Assembly: GCA_023242925.1 (NCBI GenBank)
Contig: CP096134.1
Location: 2,313,501 to 2,377,500, forward strand
DNA length: 64,000 nt
Source: Hyphomonadaceae bacterium JAD_PAG50586_4
GTDB lineage: Bacteria; Pseudomonadota; Alphaproteobacteria; Caulobacterales; Aquidulcibacteraceae
Direction of reading: 5' to 3'
The first letter of the stretch is position 1, and every line of letters begins with the position of its first letter. The notes beneath the pieces were generated by a model that was given only the letters and a program-made list of their open reading frames with translations, was not told the DNA's origin and ran no database searches. Both the position numbers and the translations under genes were made by a program. Shown here piece after piece: positions 17,387 to 28,583 of the stretch.

Positions 17387-18319
17387 CTAAGCTTCGTAGT
17401 CCAAGCCCAGCCGTTGATAGAGCGCCCGTTCTTCGGACCAGCCTTCGCGCAGCTTCACATGCAAGAAGAGGTGAATACGCCGGTCGAACGCCGCTTCCAT
17501 TTCCTTGCGCGCGAGTTCACCGATGATCTTGATGGTTTGACCGCCGGCGCCGATGGCGATTTTGCGCTGGCTTTCGCGCGCAACGAAGATGGTCTGATCG
17601 ATCTTGGCCGAGCCGTCCTTGCGCTCTTCCCAGGTCTCGGTTTCGACAACCAAATCATAGGGCAATTCATCGTGCAGGCGCATCATCGCCTTTTCGCGCG
17701 TAATCTCAGCCGCAAGCACACGCGCGGGCGCATCCATGGTTTGATCGTCGGGGAAGAGCCAAGGCCCCTCCGGCGCGCGTTCAGTGAGCACACGGGTGAT
17801 GTCGTCCACGCCATCACCCTTCTTGGCCGAGATCATGAACACGTCGGTGTAAAGGCCCTCTTCGACCAGCTTCGTCGTCAGCGCCAAGAGCGCGGGCCGC
17901 GCGACCGTGTCGACCTTATTGAGCACCAGAATGGACGCCAACTCCATCTGCTTTAGCTTCGCTGAAATCGCGGCCGAATCGGCAACAGCATGTGCGTCCT
18001 GGCCCTTTGGCGCATCAGCAACGTGCGCCGCTGCATCGACCACGTGAATAATCGCATCGGCGCCCTCAAGCGCACTCCACGCCGCCGCCACCATCGCACG
18101 ATCAAGGCGACGCTTCGGCGCGAACACGCCGGGCGTGTCGATCAGGATGAGCTGAACTTCGTTGTGCATCGCGATGCCGCGCACCAAAGCGCGCGTCGTC
18201 TGCACCTTCTGCGTCACGGCGGCGACCTTTGCGCCGACCAGCGTGTTCACCAGCGTGGACTTGCCTGCGTTCGGCGCGCCGAGCACCGCGACAACTCCAC
18301 AGCGTTGCGGCTCAGCCAT
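17387..18319 (-). CDS. era: GTPase Era
   Basis: A 310-aa GTPase for 30S ribosome assembly. The G1 loop is GAPNAGKST (14-22), G3 is DTPG, G4 is LNKVD, and a C-terminal KH domain carries RKIAIGAGGQTIKIIG. ATG 18319 is chosen because conserved Era starts just before RCGVVAVLGAPNAGKS; the open frame runs 35 codons further upstream without homology. It overlaps rnc by 8 bp, so the two are translationally coupled. Era binds the 3' end of 16S rRNA. Confidence 0.96.
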   Translation of the reverse strand: MAEPQRCGVVAVLGAPNAGKSTLVNTLVGAKVAAVTQKVQTTRALVRGIAMHNEVQLILIDTPGVFAPKRRLDRAMVAAAWSALEGADAIIHVVDAAAHVADAPKGQDAHAVADSAAISAKLKQMELASILVLNKVDTVARPALLALTTKLVEEGLYTDVFMISAKKGDGVDDITRVLTERAPEGPWLFPDDQTMDAPARVLAAEITREKAMMRLHDELPYDLVVETETWEERKDGSAKIDQTIFVARESQRKIAIGAGGQTIKIIGELARKEMEAAFDRRIHLFLHVKLREGWSEERALYQRLGLDYEA

Positions 18320-19009
18320 GCGCGTCGCGCTCCTGCAAAAACGCAGCCGCCGCCGCGCGTTGGGCGTCACGCTTGGAGCCGCCCTCGCCGCGCACAGGCG
18401 GGTAGCCGTCCACCACCGCGTCAATCATGAAATGCGGCGCGTGCTCCGGGCCGGTCTGCTTGATCATGACATAGCTCAAACCACGTTTCCGCGCCGCCGC
18501 CCACTCCTGCAGCGCGGTTTTGGCATCACGCGGGGCGCTCTTTACATCCTCGAAGGCGTCGCCCCAGAACTTGGTGACGAACGCCCGCGCAGTTTCGAAG
18601 CCGCTATCTAGATAGAGCGCCGCGATCACGGATTCGCAGATGTCGCCCAGGATCGCTTCCTTCTGGCGCCCCCGCTCGCCTCTTCGGAAGGGGAGAGCAC
18701 AAGGGCCGCGCCCAGATCCGCCGCGCGCGCGGCGCGGGCGCAGGCGTGCTTATTCACCAGCGCATTGTAGCGCGGCGCCAATTGGCCCTCTTGCTCGTTC
18801 TGGTGCTCAGCCAGCAAGCGCTCGGCCACGATGAGACCAAGCACGCGGTCGCCTAGAAACTCGAGGCGATCGTAATCGCGCCGTTTCTTCGCGCCGCTGT
18901 CGACACTGCCGTGCGTTACGGCCTCGCGCAGCAGCGCGCGGTCATTGAACACATAGCCGATGCGTGTTTCCAGCGCAGCAAGCCGGGCGTCGTGATCGCG
19001 CCCGCTCAT
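18312..19009 (-). CDS. rnc: Ribonuclease III (frameshift in this sequence)
   Basis: RNase III cuts double-stranded RNA in rRNA and mRNA processing. The signature DRLEFLGDRVLGLIVAE is intact near residues 42-58, and the dsRNA-binding domain is in the second part (DAKTALQEWAAARK...GGSKRDAQRAAAAAFLQ). The frame breaks at a five-C run at 18669-18673. With one more C the protein reads SGGRQKEAILGDICESVIAALYLDSG, which restores the catalytic GDICE box, about 232 aa. The gene is normally essential or important and the break is in a homopolymer, so a sequencing error is most likely. Confidence 0.93.
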
Positions 19010-19019
19010 GGCCGCAAGC

Positions 19020-19802
19020 TCATTCGACCGCCTTCAAGAAGCGTTCGCCGCGGAAGCCGGTGAACAACGTCCACGGACGGAAGAGCGAGGTGGTGTCGTC
19101 GAACGAGACCACGACGAATTGCGCGGGGCCAACGAGATTATCGTACGGCACGTAGCCCACCACTGACGGCACGCGGCTATCGGCGGAATTGTCGCGATCG
19201 TCGCCCATCATGAAATAATGCCCTTCCGGCACTTCATAGACGCGCGTGTTATCGAGTTCGCTGCGCTCGATCTTGTCGCAGGTGACATAGCTTACGCCGT
19301 TGGGGAGCGTTTCGCGATAACTCGCGACTTGGCGCGGAACGCCGTTCGACTCTGGGCATTCGTCCGTCATGCCGATCAATTCACGTTGCACGGCCTCGCC
19401 ATTGATGTGCAGTACGCCATCGATCATTTGGATGCGGTCGCCGGGCAGGCCGATCACGCGTTTGATGAAGTCGCGATCCGGCTCCGGCACTGGGCGAAAC
19501 ACCACAACATCGCCGCGATCTGGCGCGCTGCCGAACAAGCGACCGTGCGGAAGCAAACCTTCAAGTGGCGCAAATGAGAAGCGGCCGTAGCCGTAGGACC
19601 ATTTGGTCACGACGATATAATCGCCCACCGCCAACGTCGGCTGCATCGAGCCTGATGGAATGCGGAACGGCTGGGCGATCGTGAAGCGCAGCACCATGGC
19701 GAGTGCGAGCGCGTAGAGGATCGTCTTCACGTTATCCCAGAAGATGGCCATCGCCGGCTCTGAACTACCCGTCGTCGACATGCTCATGCGTTTCTCACTC
19801 AC
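19020..19802 (-). CDS. lepB: Signal peptidase I
   Basis: A 260-aa membrane protease that removes signal peptides on the outer face of the inner membrane. It has one membrane helix (ILYALALAMVLRFTIA). The nucleophile is Ser52 in PSGSMQPTL, the base is Lys114 in DFIKRVIGLPGD, and box E GDDRDNSADSR is present. A GTG at 19802 opens the frame; ATG 19787 or 19781 are equally possible starts. It belongs to the acpS-lepB-rnc-era-recO series. Confidence 0.95.
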   Translation of the reverse strand: MSEKRMSMSTTGSSEPAMAIFWDNVKTILYALALAMVLRFTIAQPFRIPSGSMQPTLAVGDYIVVTKWSYGYGRFSFAPLEGLLPHGRLFGSAPDRGDVVVFRPVPEPDRDFIKRVIGLPGDRIQMIDGVLHINGEAVQRELIGMTDECPESNGVPRQVASYRETLPNGVSYVTCDKIERSELDNTRVYEVPEGHYFMMGDDRDNSADSRVPSVVGYVPYDNLVGPAQFVVVSFDDTTSLFRPWTLFTGFRGERFLKAVE

Positions 19803-19911
19803 GACCCGAACCGGCGGCGGCCCAAACGGGCGCCCAACGAAACGAGCGTCTTGTCACTGACGTACCGGGCCCCAGCGCGGCCAAGCTTTTCCCCATCCGG
19901 GGTGAGGTTCC

Positions 19912-20337
19912 TCACGAGCCAACCCCAGGCTCTGTCGGGGTCAACTCGGCCGAAATAATGACGAAACTGACAGCAAGCGGGTAGTCGTCGGTCAATGTGA
20001 CATGGATGTATGCGGTATGCCCTGGTGGCGTGATTTTCGCCAACCGGGCGGCGGCCCCATTGGTCAAAAGCATGGTGGGCTGGCCGCTGGGCATGTTCGA
20101 CACCCCCATATCGCGCCAAAACACCCCCTGTTTAAGACCTGTACCCAGCGCCTTGGAGGTCGCCTCCTTGGCGGCAAAGCGCTTGGCGTAGGTCGCGGCG
20201 CGCTGGTCGGGGCGGCGTTCGGCGCGGGCGCGTTCCTTTTCGGTATAGATTCTATAGGTGAAGCGATCGCCAAAGCGCTCCAGCGTCTTCTCGATCCGGC
20301 GGATGTCGATGATGTCGGAGCCGATGCCGAGGATCAT
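19912..20337 (-). CDS. acpS: Holo-[acyl-carrier-protein] synthase
   Basis: A 141-aa phosphopantetheinyl transferase that loads the arm onto acyl carrier protein. Motif 1 is [16 protein letters not shown], motif 2 is [18 protein letters not shown], and the end is [17 protein letters not shown]. Its ATG overlaps the pdxJ stop by 4 bp. The pair pdxJ-acpS is conserved in proteobacteria. The 109 bp before lepB contain no gene. Confidence 0.96.
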   Translation of the reverse strand: MILGIGSDIIDIRRIEKTLERFGDRFTYRIYTEKERARAERRPDQRAATYAKRFAAKEATSKALGTGLKQGVFWRDMGVSNMPSGQPTMLLTNGAAARLAKITPPGHTAYIHVTLTDDYPLAVSFVIISAELTPTEPGVGS

Positions 20338-21083
20338 GCGCCGCCCCGGGCCTGATCGATGTGGCGGCGCATCTCAGCGATCGCCGCCGGCAGGCCGACG
20401 AAGATCGCCTCGCCGACAATGAAATGGCCGATATTCAATTCGCGCACTTCCGGCACGGCAGCGATCGGCGCAACGCTCTCATAAGTGATGCCGTGGCCCG
20501 CGTGGATTTCGAGACCACGCGCGGCGCCATCCGTGGCTGCGACACGGATCGCTTCAAGCTCGCGTGCAGCGCGCTCGGCGTCACCTTCGGCGACGGCTTC
20601 GCAGAACGCGCCAGTGTGAATTTCCACGACAGGCGCGCCTAGACTTTGCGCCGCCGCCATCTGGCGCACATCTGGATCGATGAAGAGCGAGACGCGCACA
20701 CCCGCTTCACGCAACTGCCGAACGAAATGCGCAACGTGATTGTTCTGGCCGGCGACATCGAGCCCGCCTTCGGTCGTGCGCTCTTCGCGCCGCTCAGGCA
20801 CAAGGCAAACAGCATGCGGTTTCACCTTGAGCGCGATGGCGAGCATTTCTTCCGCGCACGCGATTTCCAGATTGATTGGCAGTGTCACCGCTTCGACCAT
20901 GCGGAAGAGATCGTCTTCGCGCACGTGGCGACGATCTTCGCGAATGTGCAGCGTGATGCCGTCCGCGCCCGCTTGTTCGGCTATGATCGCCGCGCGCACC
21001 GGATCGGGTGCGCCGCCGCCGCGGGCGTTACGGATGGTGGCGACGTGGTCGATGTTCACGCCAAGCCGCACGCGCTTGCTCAT
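20334..21083 (-). CDS. pdxJ: Pyridoxine 5'-phosphate synthase
   Basis: A 249-aa TIM barrel that makes pyridoxine phosphate from 1-deoxyxylulose-5-phosphate and 3-amino-1-hydroxyacetone phosphate. It shows [42 protein letters not shown], and a final [17 protein letters not shown]. The start codon overlaps the pyrE stop (ATGA) and the stop overlaps acpS. Confidence 0.97.
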   Translation of the reverse strand: MSKRVRLGVNIDHVATIRNARGGGAPDPVRAAIIAEQAGADGITLHIREDRRHVREDDLFRMVEAVTLPINLEIACAEEMLAIALKVKPHAVCLVPERREERTTEGGLDVAGQNNHVAHFVRQLREAGVRVSLFIDPDVRQMAAAQSLGAPVVEIHTGAFCEAVAEGDAERAARELEAIRVAATDGAARGLEIHAGHGITYESVAPIAAVPEVRELNIGHFIVGEAIFVGLPAAIAEMRRHIDQARGGA

Positions 21084-21663
21084 GCGGCGAGACCTCGTGA
21101 GCCTGGCTTAATCGCCGGCAGCGCCGCGAGTTCAGGCGGCAATTGGTCGGCGGGATAAGCAGGCGCGGAGACGCTCGCGAGCGAGACGAGCTTGGCGCCA
21201 ATGTCGGCCTTGCCGCCCGAGCGATCAATGAGGCACGCGGCGCCGACGAGTTCGCCAGGATGACCGCGAATGGCGTCAAAACACTCGCGCGAGGAGAGGC
21301 CGGTCGTAACGACGTCCTCCACCATCAGCACGCGCTCGCCCTGTTTGATCTCAAAGCCGCGGCGCAATTGGAACTCGCCCTTTTCGCGCTCTACGAACAT
21401 GGCGCGCGCGCCCAAGTGGCGCGCCGTCTCGTAACCCGGAATGATCGCCCCCACCGCCGGCGACACCACCGCGTCGATCCGACCGAACGCGGCCTGCGCC
21501 TTCTCGGCCAGCGCCTTGCACAGACGCTCCGTGCGCGCAGGATCCATGAACACCGCGTTCTTTTGGAAGAAGACGGGGAGTGGAGCCCTGACGACAGGAT
21601 GAAATGGCCTTCCAGCAGGGCGCCCGCCGCGCGGAATTCGTCGAGAACTTGGTCTTGATTCAT
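21080..21663 (-). CDS. pyrE: Orotate phosphoribosyltransferase (frameshift in this sequence)
   Basis: PyrE converts orotate and PRPP to OMP in UMP synthesis. The N-terminus is [20 protein letters not shown], and the PRPP loop is [16 protein letters not shown]. The two parts lie in different frames. The break is at the four-G run 21575-21578 (CCCC on the coding strand). One more C restores [19 protein letters not shown] and gives about 194 aa. Coupled to pdxJ by ATGA. The C-terminal half alone could begin at an internal ATG but would lack the N-terminal arm; a sequencing error is the better explanation. Confidence 0.92.
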
Positions 21664-21707
21664 GGCCGCCTAGATAGCCTTCCGCCGCCGCCGCGTCACG
21701 GGCCCGC

Positions 21708-23954
<2,247 letters not shown>

Positions 23955-23958
23955 CGGC

Positions 23959-24309
23959 TCAGTACCGTTCGTCGCGCTGCGCTTCGGCTTCTTGCTGGAG
24001 AGCGCGCAGCACATCTTCTTCGCTGGTCTCGACCGGCGCCGCGAGCGCCAGACGATCCTGCTCGTCCTCGGCCTGCGCGGCCGGGGCGACGTCCTGATAG
24101 AGGTTCACATAGCTGTCGCGCAGCTCTTCCGGGCTAATCGCGGAATCGGCGATTTCGCGCAGCGCCACGACCGGGTCTTTGTCGCGATCACGATCGACCA
24201 GCGGCTCAGCGCCCGAAGAAATATTGCGCGCGCGGTGCGCGGACAGGAGCACCAGCGAGAACCGGTTCGGAATTTTATCGACGCAATCTTCGACGGTTAC
24301 GCGGGCCAA
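23959..24309 (-). CDS. rpoZ: RNA polymerase omega subunit
   Basis: A 116-aa omega. The start is [20 protein letters not shown], with [13 protein letters not shown] following. The N-terminal ARVT residues are those that form the ppGpp site with beta-prime in E. coli polymerase. The start codon is TTG behind AGAGGAAG. The acidic C-terminal tail (residues 75-116) is longer than in E. coli. Adjacent rsh, 4 bp downstream, places the alarmone enzyme and its polymerase partner in one transcript. Confidence 0.95.
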   Translation of the reverse strand: MARVTVEDCVDKIPNRFSLVLLSAHRARNISSGAEPLVDRDRDKDPVVALREIADSAISPEELRDSYVNLYQDVAPAAQAEDEQDRLALAAPVETSEEDVLRALQQEAEAQRDERY

Positions 24310-24418
24310 GGCGTGCTTCCTCTAGGTCAATTGGACGGATCGGGGACATAAACTAGTGCCCCGCGAGGTATTTCGCAATGCGAAGCACCACCGCAGGCGC
24401 GAAAAGGACAGCCCTTCC

Positions 24419-24944
24419 CTACCCCATGGCCGGGGAAATCACTAATACGGCGGCAACCCCCGCCCGGAGGCGCGTCGGCGAGCAATTCGGCGGTGGTCCG
24501 GCCGAGCTCCGGGTGGCGCCAGTCCGGCTCCAATTCCGCCAGCGGCGCAAGCACGAACGCACGGTCCGCCATCCGAGGATGTGGCAACACAATGCCATCA
24601 AACGCGCCATGCAAATCACCGATCGCCACAATATCGAGATCGAGCGTGCGCGCGCCCCAGCGCTCACGGCGCTCACGGCCAAAGCGCTGTTCGATCGCGC
24701 GCAGCACCTCGTAGAGCGCGCGCGGATCGCGCGCGCCGACGTCCGCTTCGAGCACAGCGTTGAAATAATCGGGCTGCTCGGTTCCCGCGGGCCAGGCGTC
24801 GCTGCGCCACACGCCGGAACACCGCAGCACGTTCACGCCTTCACTCACCAACGCATCATGCGCACGCGCGAGTAAAACGGCGCCCGACACACCATCAAAT
24901 GGCATGTTGGTTCCCATTGCGATCCAAGCCTTCGTGTTGTGCAT
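24419..24944 (-). CDS. folK: 2-amino-4-hydroxy-6-hydroxymethyldihydropteridine pyrophosphokinase (C-terminus uncertain)
   Basis: HPPK transfers pyrophosphate from ATP to the pterin in folate synthesis. It shows AWIAMGTNMPFDG, QRFGRERRERWGARTLDLDIVA (the R-W-x-x-R-T-LDLD signature) and LPHPRMADRAFVLAPLAEL. The uncorrected frame runs to 24327 with a Cys-rich tail unlike the family. One base fewer in the five-C run at 24457-24461 ends it at 24419 with GGVAAVLVISPAMG, about 174 aa, a normal length. I list that end, but the longer reading (205 aa) cannot be ruled out. It is divergent from the NYN gene, 47 bp apart. Confidence 0.88.
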
Positions 24945-24991
24945 GTCCGTTTATTGAATCGCGCTCAGCGCTTTGGGACCTAAGTGGAAGA

Positions 24992-25585
24992 ATGAATTTG
25001 CTCGATCGCCTCATTCATCCCGACGAACGCGTCGCGCTCTTCATCGACGGCGCCAATCTCTATTCAGCGGCGAAAGGGCTCACCTTCGACATCGATTACC
25101 GCAAGCTCTTGGACGAGTTCAAGCAGCACGGCCGTTTGGTGCGCGCCTATTATTACACCGCGCTCGTTGAAGATCAGGATTTCTCACCCATCCGTCCGCT
25201 TGTCGATTGGCTCGACTATAACGGCTATTCGCTCGTGACCAAGGCGGCCAAGGAATACACCGACGCGAATGGCCGCCGCCGCTTCAAGGGCGACATGGAC
25301 GTCGAGATCGCAGTCGATCTGATGCAAGCGACGAGGTTCATCGACCACGCCTTCCTCTTCTCCGGCGACGGCGATTTCCGCGCTGTGATCGAGGCCGTGC
25401 AGCGGCGGGGCATGCGCGTCAGTGTTGTCTCCACCATCAAGTCAGATCCGCCGATGGCCTCTGACGACGTGCGACGCGCGGCAGACAATTTTGTTGATCT
25501 TGTCGATCTGGCTAATCTTATTGGCCGCCCGCCACGCGAGCGCTCTGAGGGCCGACACGATTATGCCAGCGAAGACGAAAACTGA
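24992..25585 (+). CDS. NYN domain protein (LabA/DUF88 family)
   Basis: A 197-aa PIN-like nuclease-fold protein. It has RVALFIDGANLYSAAKGL (first Asp), then MDVEIAVDLMQAT, then AFLFSGDGDFRAVIEAVQRRG, which supplies the acidic metal-binding cluster, then MRVSVVSTIKSDPP. NYN proteins are predicted metal-dependent RNases. ATG 24992 is chosen because conservation begins at LLDRLIHPDERVALFI. The 3' end overlaps the uracil-DNA glycosylase start by 23 bp, so expression is linked. The target RNA is unknown. Confidence 0.88.
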   Translation: MNLLDRLIHPDERVALFIDGANLYSAAKGLTFDIDYRKLLDEFKQHGRLVRAYYYTALVEDQDFSPIRPLVDWLDYNGYSLVTKAAKEYTDANGRRRFKGDMDVEIAVDLMQATRFIDHAFLFSGDGDFRAVIEAVQRRGMRVSVVSTIKSDPPMASDDVRRAADNFVDLVDLANLIGRPPRERSEGRHDYASEDEN

Positions 25586-26228
25586 GACTAAGGCGCCGCC
25601 CGAAGCGCCGCCCAATTGCCCATTGTGCCCGCGCCTTGTCGCGTACCGCGAAGCCAACGCGCGCGCTGAACCGACCTGGTTCAATGGCGCAGCGCCCTCA
25701 TTTGGCGATCCGGATGCGCGTTTGCTGATCGTAGGCCTCGCGCCCGGCCGCGGCGGCGCCAATCGCACGGGCCGGCCCTTTACGGGCGATTACGCCGGCG
25801 ACCTGCTCTATGGCGCGCTGAAGAAGCTGAACCTCTCGGAAGGGGAGTTTCGCGCCAACCCGAACGACGGGCTCAAACTCAAAGGCGCGATGATCACCAA
25901 CGCGGTACGGTGTGCGCCGCCGGAGAACAAGCCGACACCGGCGGAGATCGCAACGTGCCGTCCGTTCCTCACGTCACGCACCGAGGCGCTGCCTAAACTG
26001 CGCGCCATTATGGCGTTGGGCTCTATCGCGCATGAGAGCGTATTGCGTGCGCATGGACTGAAGCCAACCGCCGCGAAGTTCGCACATGGCGTTGAAGCCG
26101 AACTGCCGAGCGGCGTCTGGCTCGTCTCCAGCTATCATTGCTCGCGCTACAATACGCAGACCCGCCGGCTGACCACCGAGATGTTCGAAACCGTGATGGC
26201 GCGCGCGAAAAAACTGGCGTTCGCCTAG
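25563..26228 (+). CDS. Uracil-DNA glycosylase, family 5-like (UDGb)
   Basis: A 221-aa iron-sulfur glycosylase. The first Cys pair is Cys19/Cys22 (NCPLCPRL), with further Cys in NAVRCAPPENK and EIATCRPF for a 4Fe-4S cluster. Motif A is GLAPGRGGANRTGRPFTGDY, the pattern of UDGb enzymes that lack the usual catalytic Asp/Asn. Motif B is near SSYHCSRYNT. It removes uracil, and often hypoxanthine, from DNA. ATG 25563 lies inside the end of the NYN gene in another frame. Family assignment is by motif A only. Confidence 0.88.
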   Translation: MPAKTKTETKAPPEAPPNCPLCPRLVAYREANARAEPTWFNGAAPSFGDPDARLLIVGLAPGRGGANRTGRPFTGDYAGDLLYGALKKLNLSEGEFRANPNDGLKLKGAMITNAVRCAPPENKPTPAEIATCRPFLTSRTEALPKLRAIMALGSIAHESVLRAHGLKPTAAKFAHGVEAELPSGVWLVSSYHCSRYNTQTRRLTTEMFETVMARAKKLAFA

Positions 26229-26277
26229 AACGCCATGCAATCGGCGTGTGCGCTGAACCTGCGATAGGGCGGTCTCA

Positions 26278-27108
26278 TCAGAGTGACAAATTGTACGTTG
26301 CATATTGCGCGCCGATGCCGGGTTCCACCGCTTCGGCTTCGCGAAGATCAGCTTCCGCCTGATCTTTGTTACCCATCGCGCGCCGCGCCAAGCCACGGCC
26401 GTAGAGATAATGCGCGCTGTTCGGCTCAATCGCTAACGCAGCTTCATAATCGGCGAGCGCCGACGCGTAGTCCCCACGCTTCAAATGGACCAAACCTCGG
26501 CTATCCAGCACGGCGCTGTAGCGCGGCTCGCGTTGGAGCGCGGCATTGCAATCGGCAAGCGCTAGATCGAGATCATCGTCGTTGACCGCGCGCGCCCAGC
26601 AACGATTGTTGAGCAATTCGACATTCCCCGGATCGCGCAGCAACGCTTGGTTCAGCAAGTTGAGTTCGCCGCGCCACGGCTCAACCGTGTAGCCCATAGC
26701 CTCTTCACGACGCTGCCAGGCAATATCCAGCGATGGCTCGATATCGAGCGCTGCGTCATAGCTCGCCACCGCACTTTCAAACGCGCCGCGATCGTGATGC
26801 ACGATGCCGCGCTGCAAATATGCGCTGGCGTTCTCTGGATCGATACGGAGCGCACGGCCGAAATCGGCGACAGCGCGGCCATGTTCGCCCAAACTGGCGC
26901 GCTCGACGCCGCGATTGATGAACGCTTGCACGCGTTGCTCTGGCGTACTTGCGGGGTCGGCGATGATGGCGGAGCAATCGATCAAGCGCTGGGTTTCGAA
27001 CGTGCTGCTCTGGCACGAAGCTGAGCGCCGTTCCGCGGCAACCAGAGGATCTCTTGGCCCACAGGCGGCGAGTCCCAACAAAAACAGCCCCGCCAAAGCC
27101 CGCTTCAT
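26278..27108 (-). CDS. TPR-repeat lipoprotein
   Basis: A 276-aa protein with lipobox LAAC ([17 protein letters not shown]) and at least five tetratricopeptide repeats, for example RVQAFINRGVERASLGEHGR, NASAYLQRGIVHHDRGAFE, and YSAVLDSRGLVHLKRGDYA. TPR lipoproteins usually serve as scaffolds at the outer membrane. Its ATG overlaps the smpB stop (TGATG), so it is translated from the smpB message. Two Cys near residues 32 and 45 may form a disulfide. No specific partner can be named. Confidence 0.85.
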   Translation of the reverse strand: MKRALAGLFLLGLAACGPRDPLVAAERRSASCQSSTFETQRLIDCSAIIADPASTPEQRVQAFINRGVERASLGEHGRAVADFGRALRIDPENASAYLQRGIVHHDRGAFESAVASYDAALDIEPSLDIAWQRREEAMGYTVEPWRGELNLLNQALLRDPGNVELLNNRCWARAVNDDDLDLALADCNAALQREPRYSAVLDSRGLVHLKRGDYASALADYEAALAIEPNSAHYLYGRGLARRAMGNKDQAEADLREAEAVEPGIGAQYATYNLSL

Positions 27109-27581
27109 CAGCCCCGGTCCCGTATCAATCGCGCTTGCTGGCGCTTCCAGTCACGATCTTTCGACGCTTCGCGCTTGTCGTGGGCTTTCTTGCCCTTGGC
27201 GAGCGCGATCTCAAGCTTAGCCACGCCGCGCTCGTTGAAATAGAGCTTGAGCGGCGCAATCGTGCGCCCGTCGCGCTCCACGGCGCCAACAAGCTTCTTC
27301 AACTCGCGCGACTTCACCAACAGCTTCCGACGCCTGCGCGGCTCGTGATTGAATTGCGCGGCCGGGGCGTATTCGGGAATGTGCGCGTTGATCAGCCAAA
27401 GCTCGCCCTTCTCAGGGGCCGCATAACTTTCCGCGATGTTCGCGCGGCCGGCGCGCAGGGCTTTGACCTCGGTGCCCAGCAATTGAATGCCAGCCTCCAT
27501 CGTCTCTTCGATCAGATAATCGAACCGCGCGCGCCTATTCTCGGCGACGAGCTTGCGATTGTCGGCTGGCTTCTTCGCCAT
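27108..27581 (-). CDS. smpB: SsrA-binding protein SmpB
   Basis: A 157-aa tmRNA partner for ribosome rescue. It shows [39 protein letters not shown] and [19 protein letters not shown]. The basic C-terminal tail ([20 protein letters not shown]), which enters the mRNA channel, is complete. It lies 2 bp after dapA and is coupled to the TPR lipoprotein. No ssrA gene is seen in the window. Confidence 0.97.
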   Translation of the reverse strand: MAKKPADNRKLVAENRRARFDYLIEETMEAGIQLLGTEVKALRAGRANIAESYAAPEKGELWLINAHIPEYAPAAQFNHEPRRRRKLLVKSRELKKLVGAVERDGRTIAPLKLYFNERGVAKLEIALAKGKKAHDKREASKDRDWKRQQARLIRDRG

Positions 27582-27583
27582 GA

Positions 27584-28480
27584 CTAAATCAACCCCGCAT
27601 GCGTCATGGCGGCGCGCACCTGCGCCTTCGCGCCGTCGCTCAGCGTCAGGATCGGCAAACGGACCTCATCGGCGCACAGCCCTAGCAGCGAACAGGCGTA
27701 CTTGGCCGGCGCCGGCGAAGGCTCCACGAACATCGCCTTGTGCAGCGCCGTCAACTTGTCATCGATCGCGCGCGCGGACTCGAACGCGCCTTGCGTACTC
27801 AAGGTCTGAATGTCTGAACACAGTTTCGGCGCGACGTTTGCGGTCACCGATATCACGCCCTTGCCGCCGTGCGCGTTGAAGCCGAGCGCGCTGGGGTCAT
27901 CGCCGGAGAGCAGAATGAATTTGTCGCCGGCCAGCGCGCGGTGACGGGCCAAGCGCGTCATGTCGCCGGTCGCGTCCTTCACCCCTAAGCCATGCTTCAA
28001 ACCCGCGAACCTGGCCATCGTCTCGACGCTGATGTCGACCACTGTGCGCGACGGCACATTGTAGGCGATGATCGGAATATCAACCGCGTCATTGATCGCT
28101 TTGAAATGCGCAAAGATGCCGTCTTGGCTGGGTCTGCTGTAATAGGGCGCGACCACGAGCACCGCATCGGCCCCCACGCGCTTCGCGTGCTTGGCGAGTT
28201 CGATCGAATGGGCGGTATTGTTGGAGCCAGCACCCGCGATCACCGGCACGCGCCCCGCCGCCGCTTCCACACAAAGCTCAACCACGCGCACGTGCTCTTC
28301 CACGCTCAGCGTCGTGGCCTCGCCCGTGGTGCCGCAGGGAACAAGCCCATGGGAACCCTCGGAAATTTGGCGCTCAACAAGAGCCTGGAAAGCCTGTTCA
28401 TCTACGATTCCGTTTCGGAATGGCGTAATGAGGGCTGGGATCGAGCCGTGAATCATTCGTCGTTCTAGTTGGGATGGCAT
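27584..28480 (-). CDS. dapA: 4-hydroxy-tetrahydrodipicolinate synthase
   Basis: A 298-aa aldolase joining pyruvate and aspartate semialdehyde in lysine and cell-wall synthesis. The Schiff-base Lys is Lys168 ([10 protein letters not shown]), the catalytic Tyr is Tyr140 ([10 protein letters not shown]), and [11 protein letters not shown] is the pyruvate loop. ATG 28480 is chosen because AGGAA lies 7 nt upstream; ATG 28456 ([13 protein letters not shown]) fits the family start better but has no ribosome site. The open frame upstream overlaps the divergent slt gene and is not coding. Confidence 0.94.
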   Translation of the reverse strand: MPSQLERRMIHGSIPALITPFRNGIVDEQAFQALVERQISEGSHGLVPCGTTGEATTLSVEEHVRVVELCVEAAAGRVPVIAGAGSNNTAHSIELAKHAKRVGADAVLVVAPYYSRPSQDGIFAHFKAINDAVDIPIIAYNVPSRTVVDISVETMARFAGLKHGLGVKDATGDMTRLARHRALAGDKFILLSGDDPSALGFNAHGGKGVISVTANVAPKLCSDIQTLSTQGAFESARAIDDKLTALHKAMFVEPSPAPAKYACSLLGLCADEVRLPILTLSDGAKAQVRAAMTHAGLI

Positions 28481-28583
28481 TGGCGCGATTCCTGCCACAG
28501 TGTTCGGCAAGGTTAAATAGTGCTCGGCCGGCTCTGGGGGATTGGAGCGCCGATGTTTCGAAATGGTGCGGAGGGACAATGAC

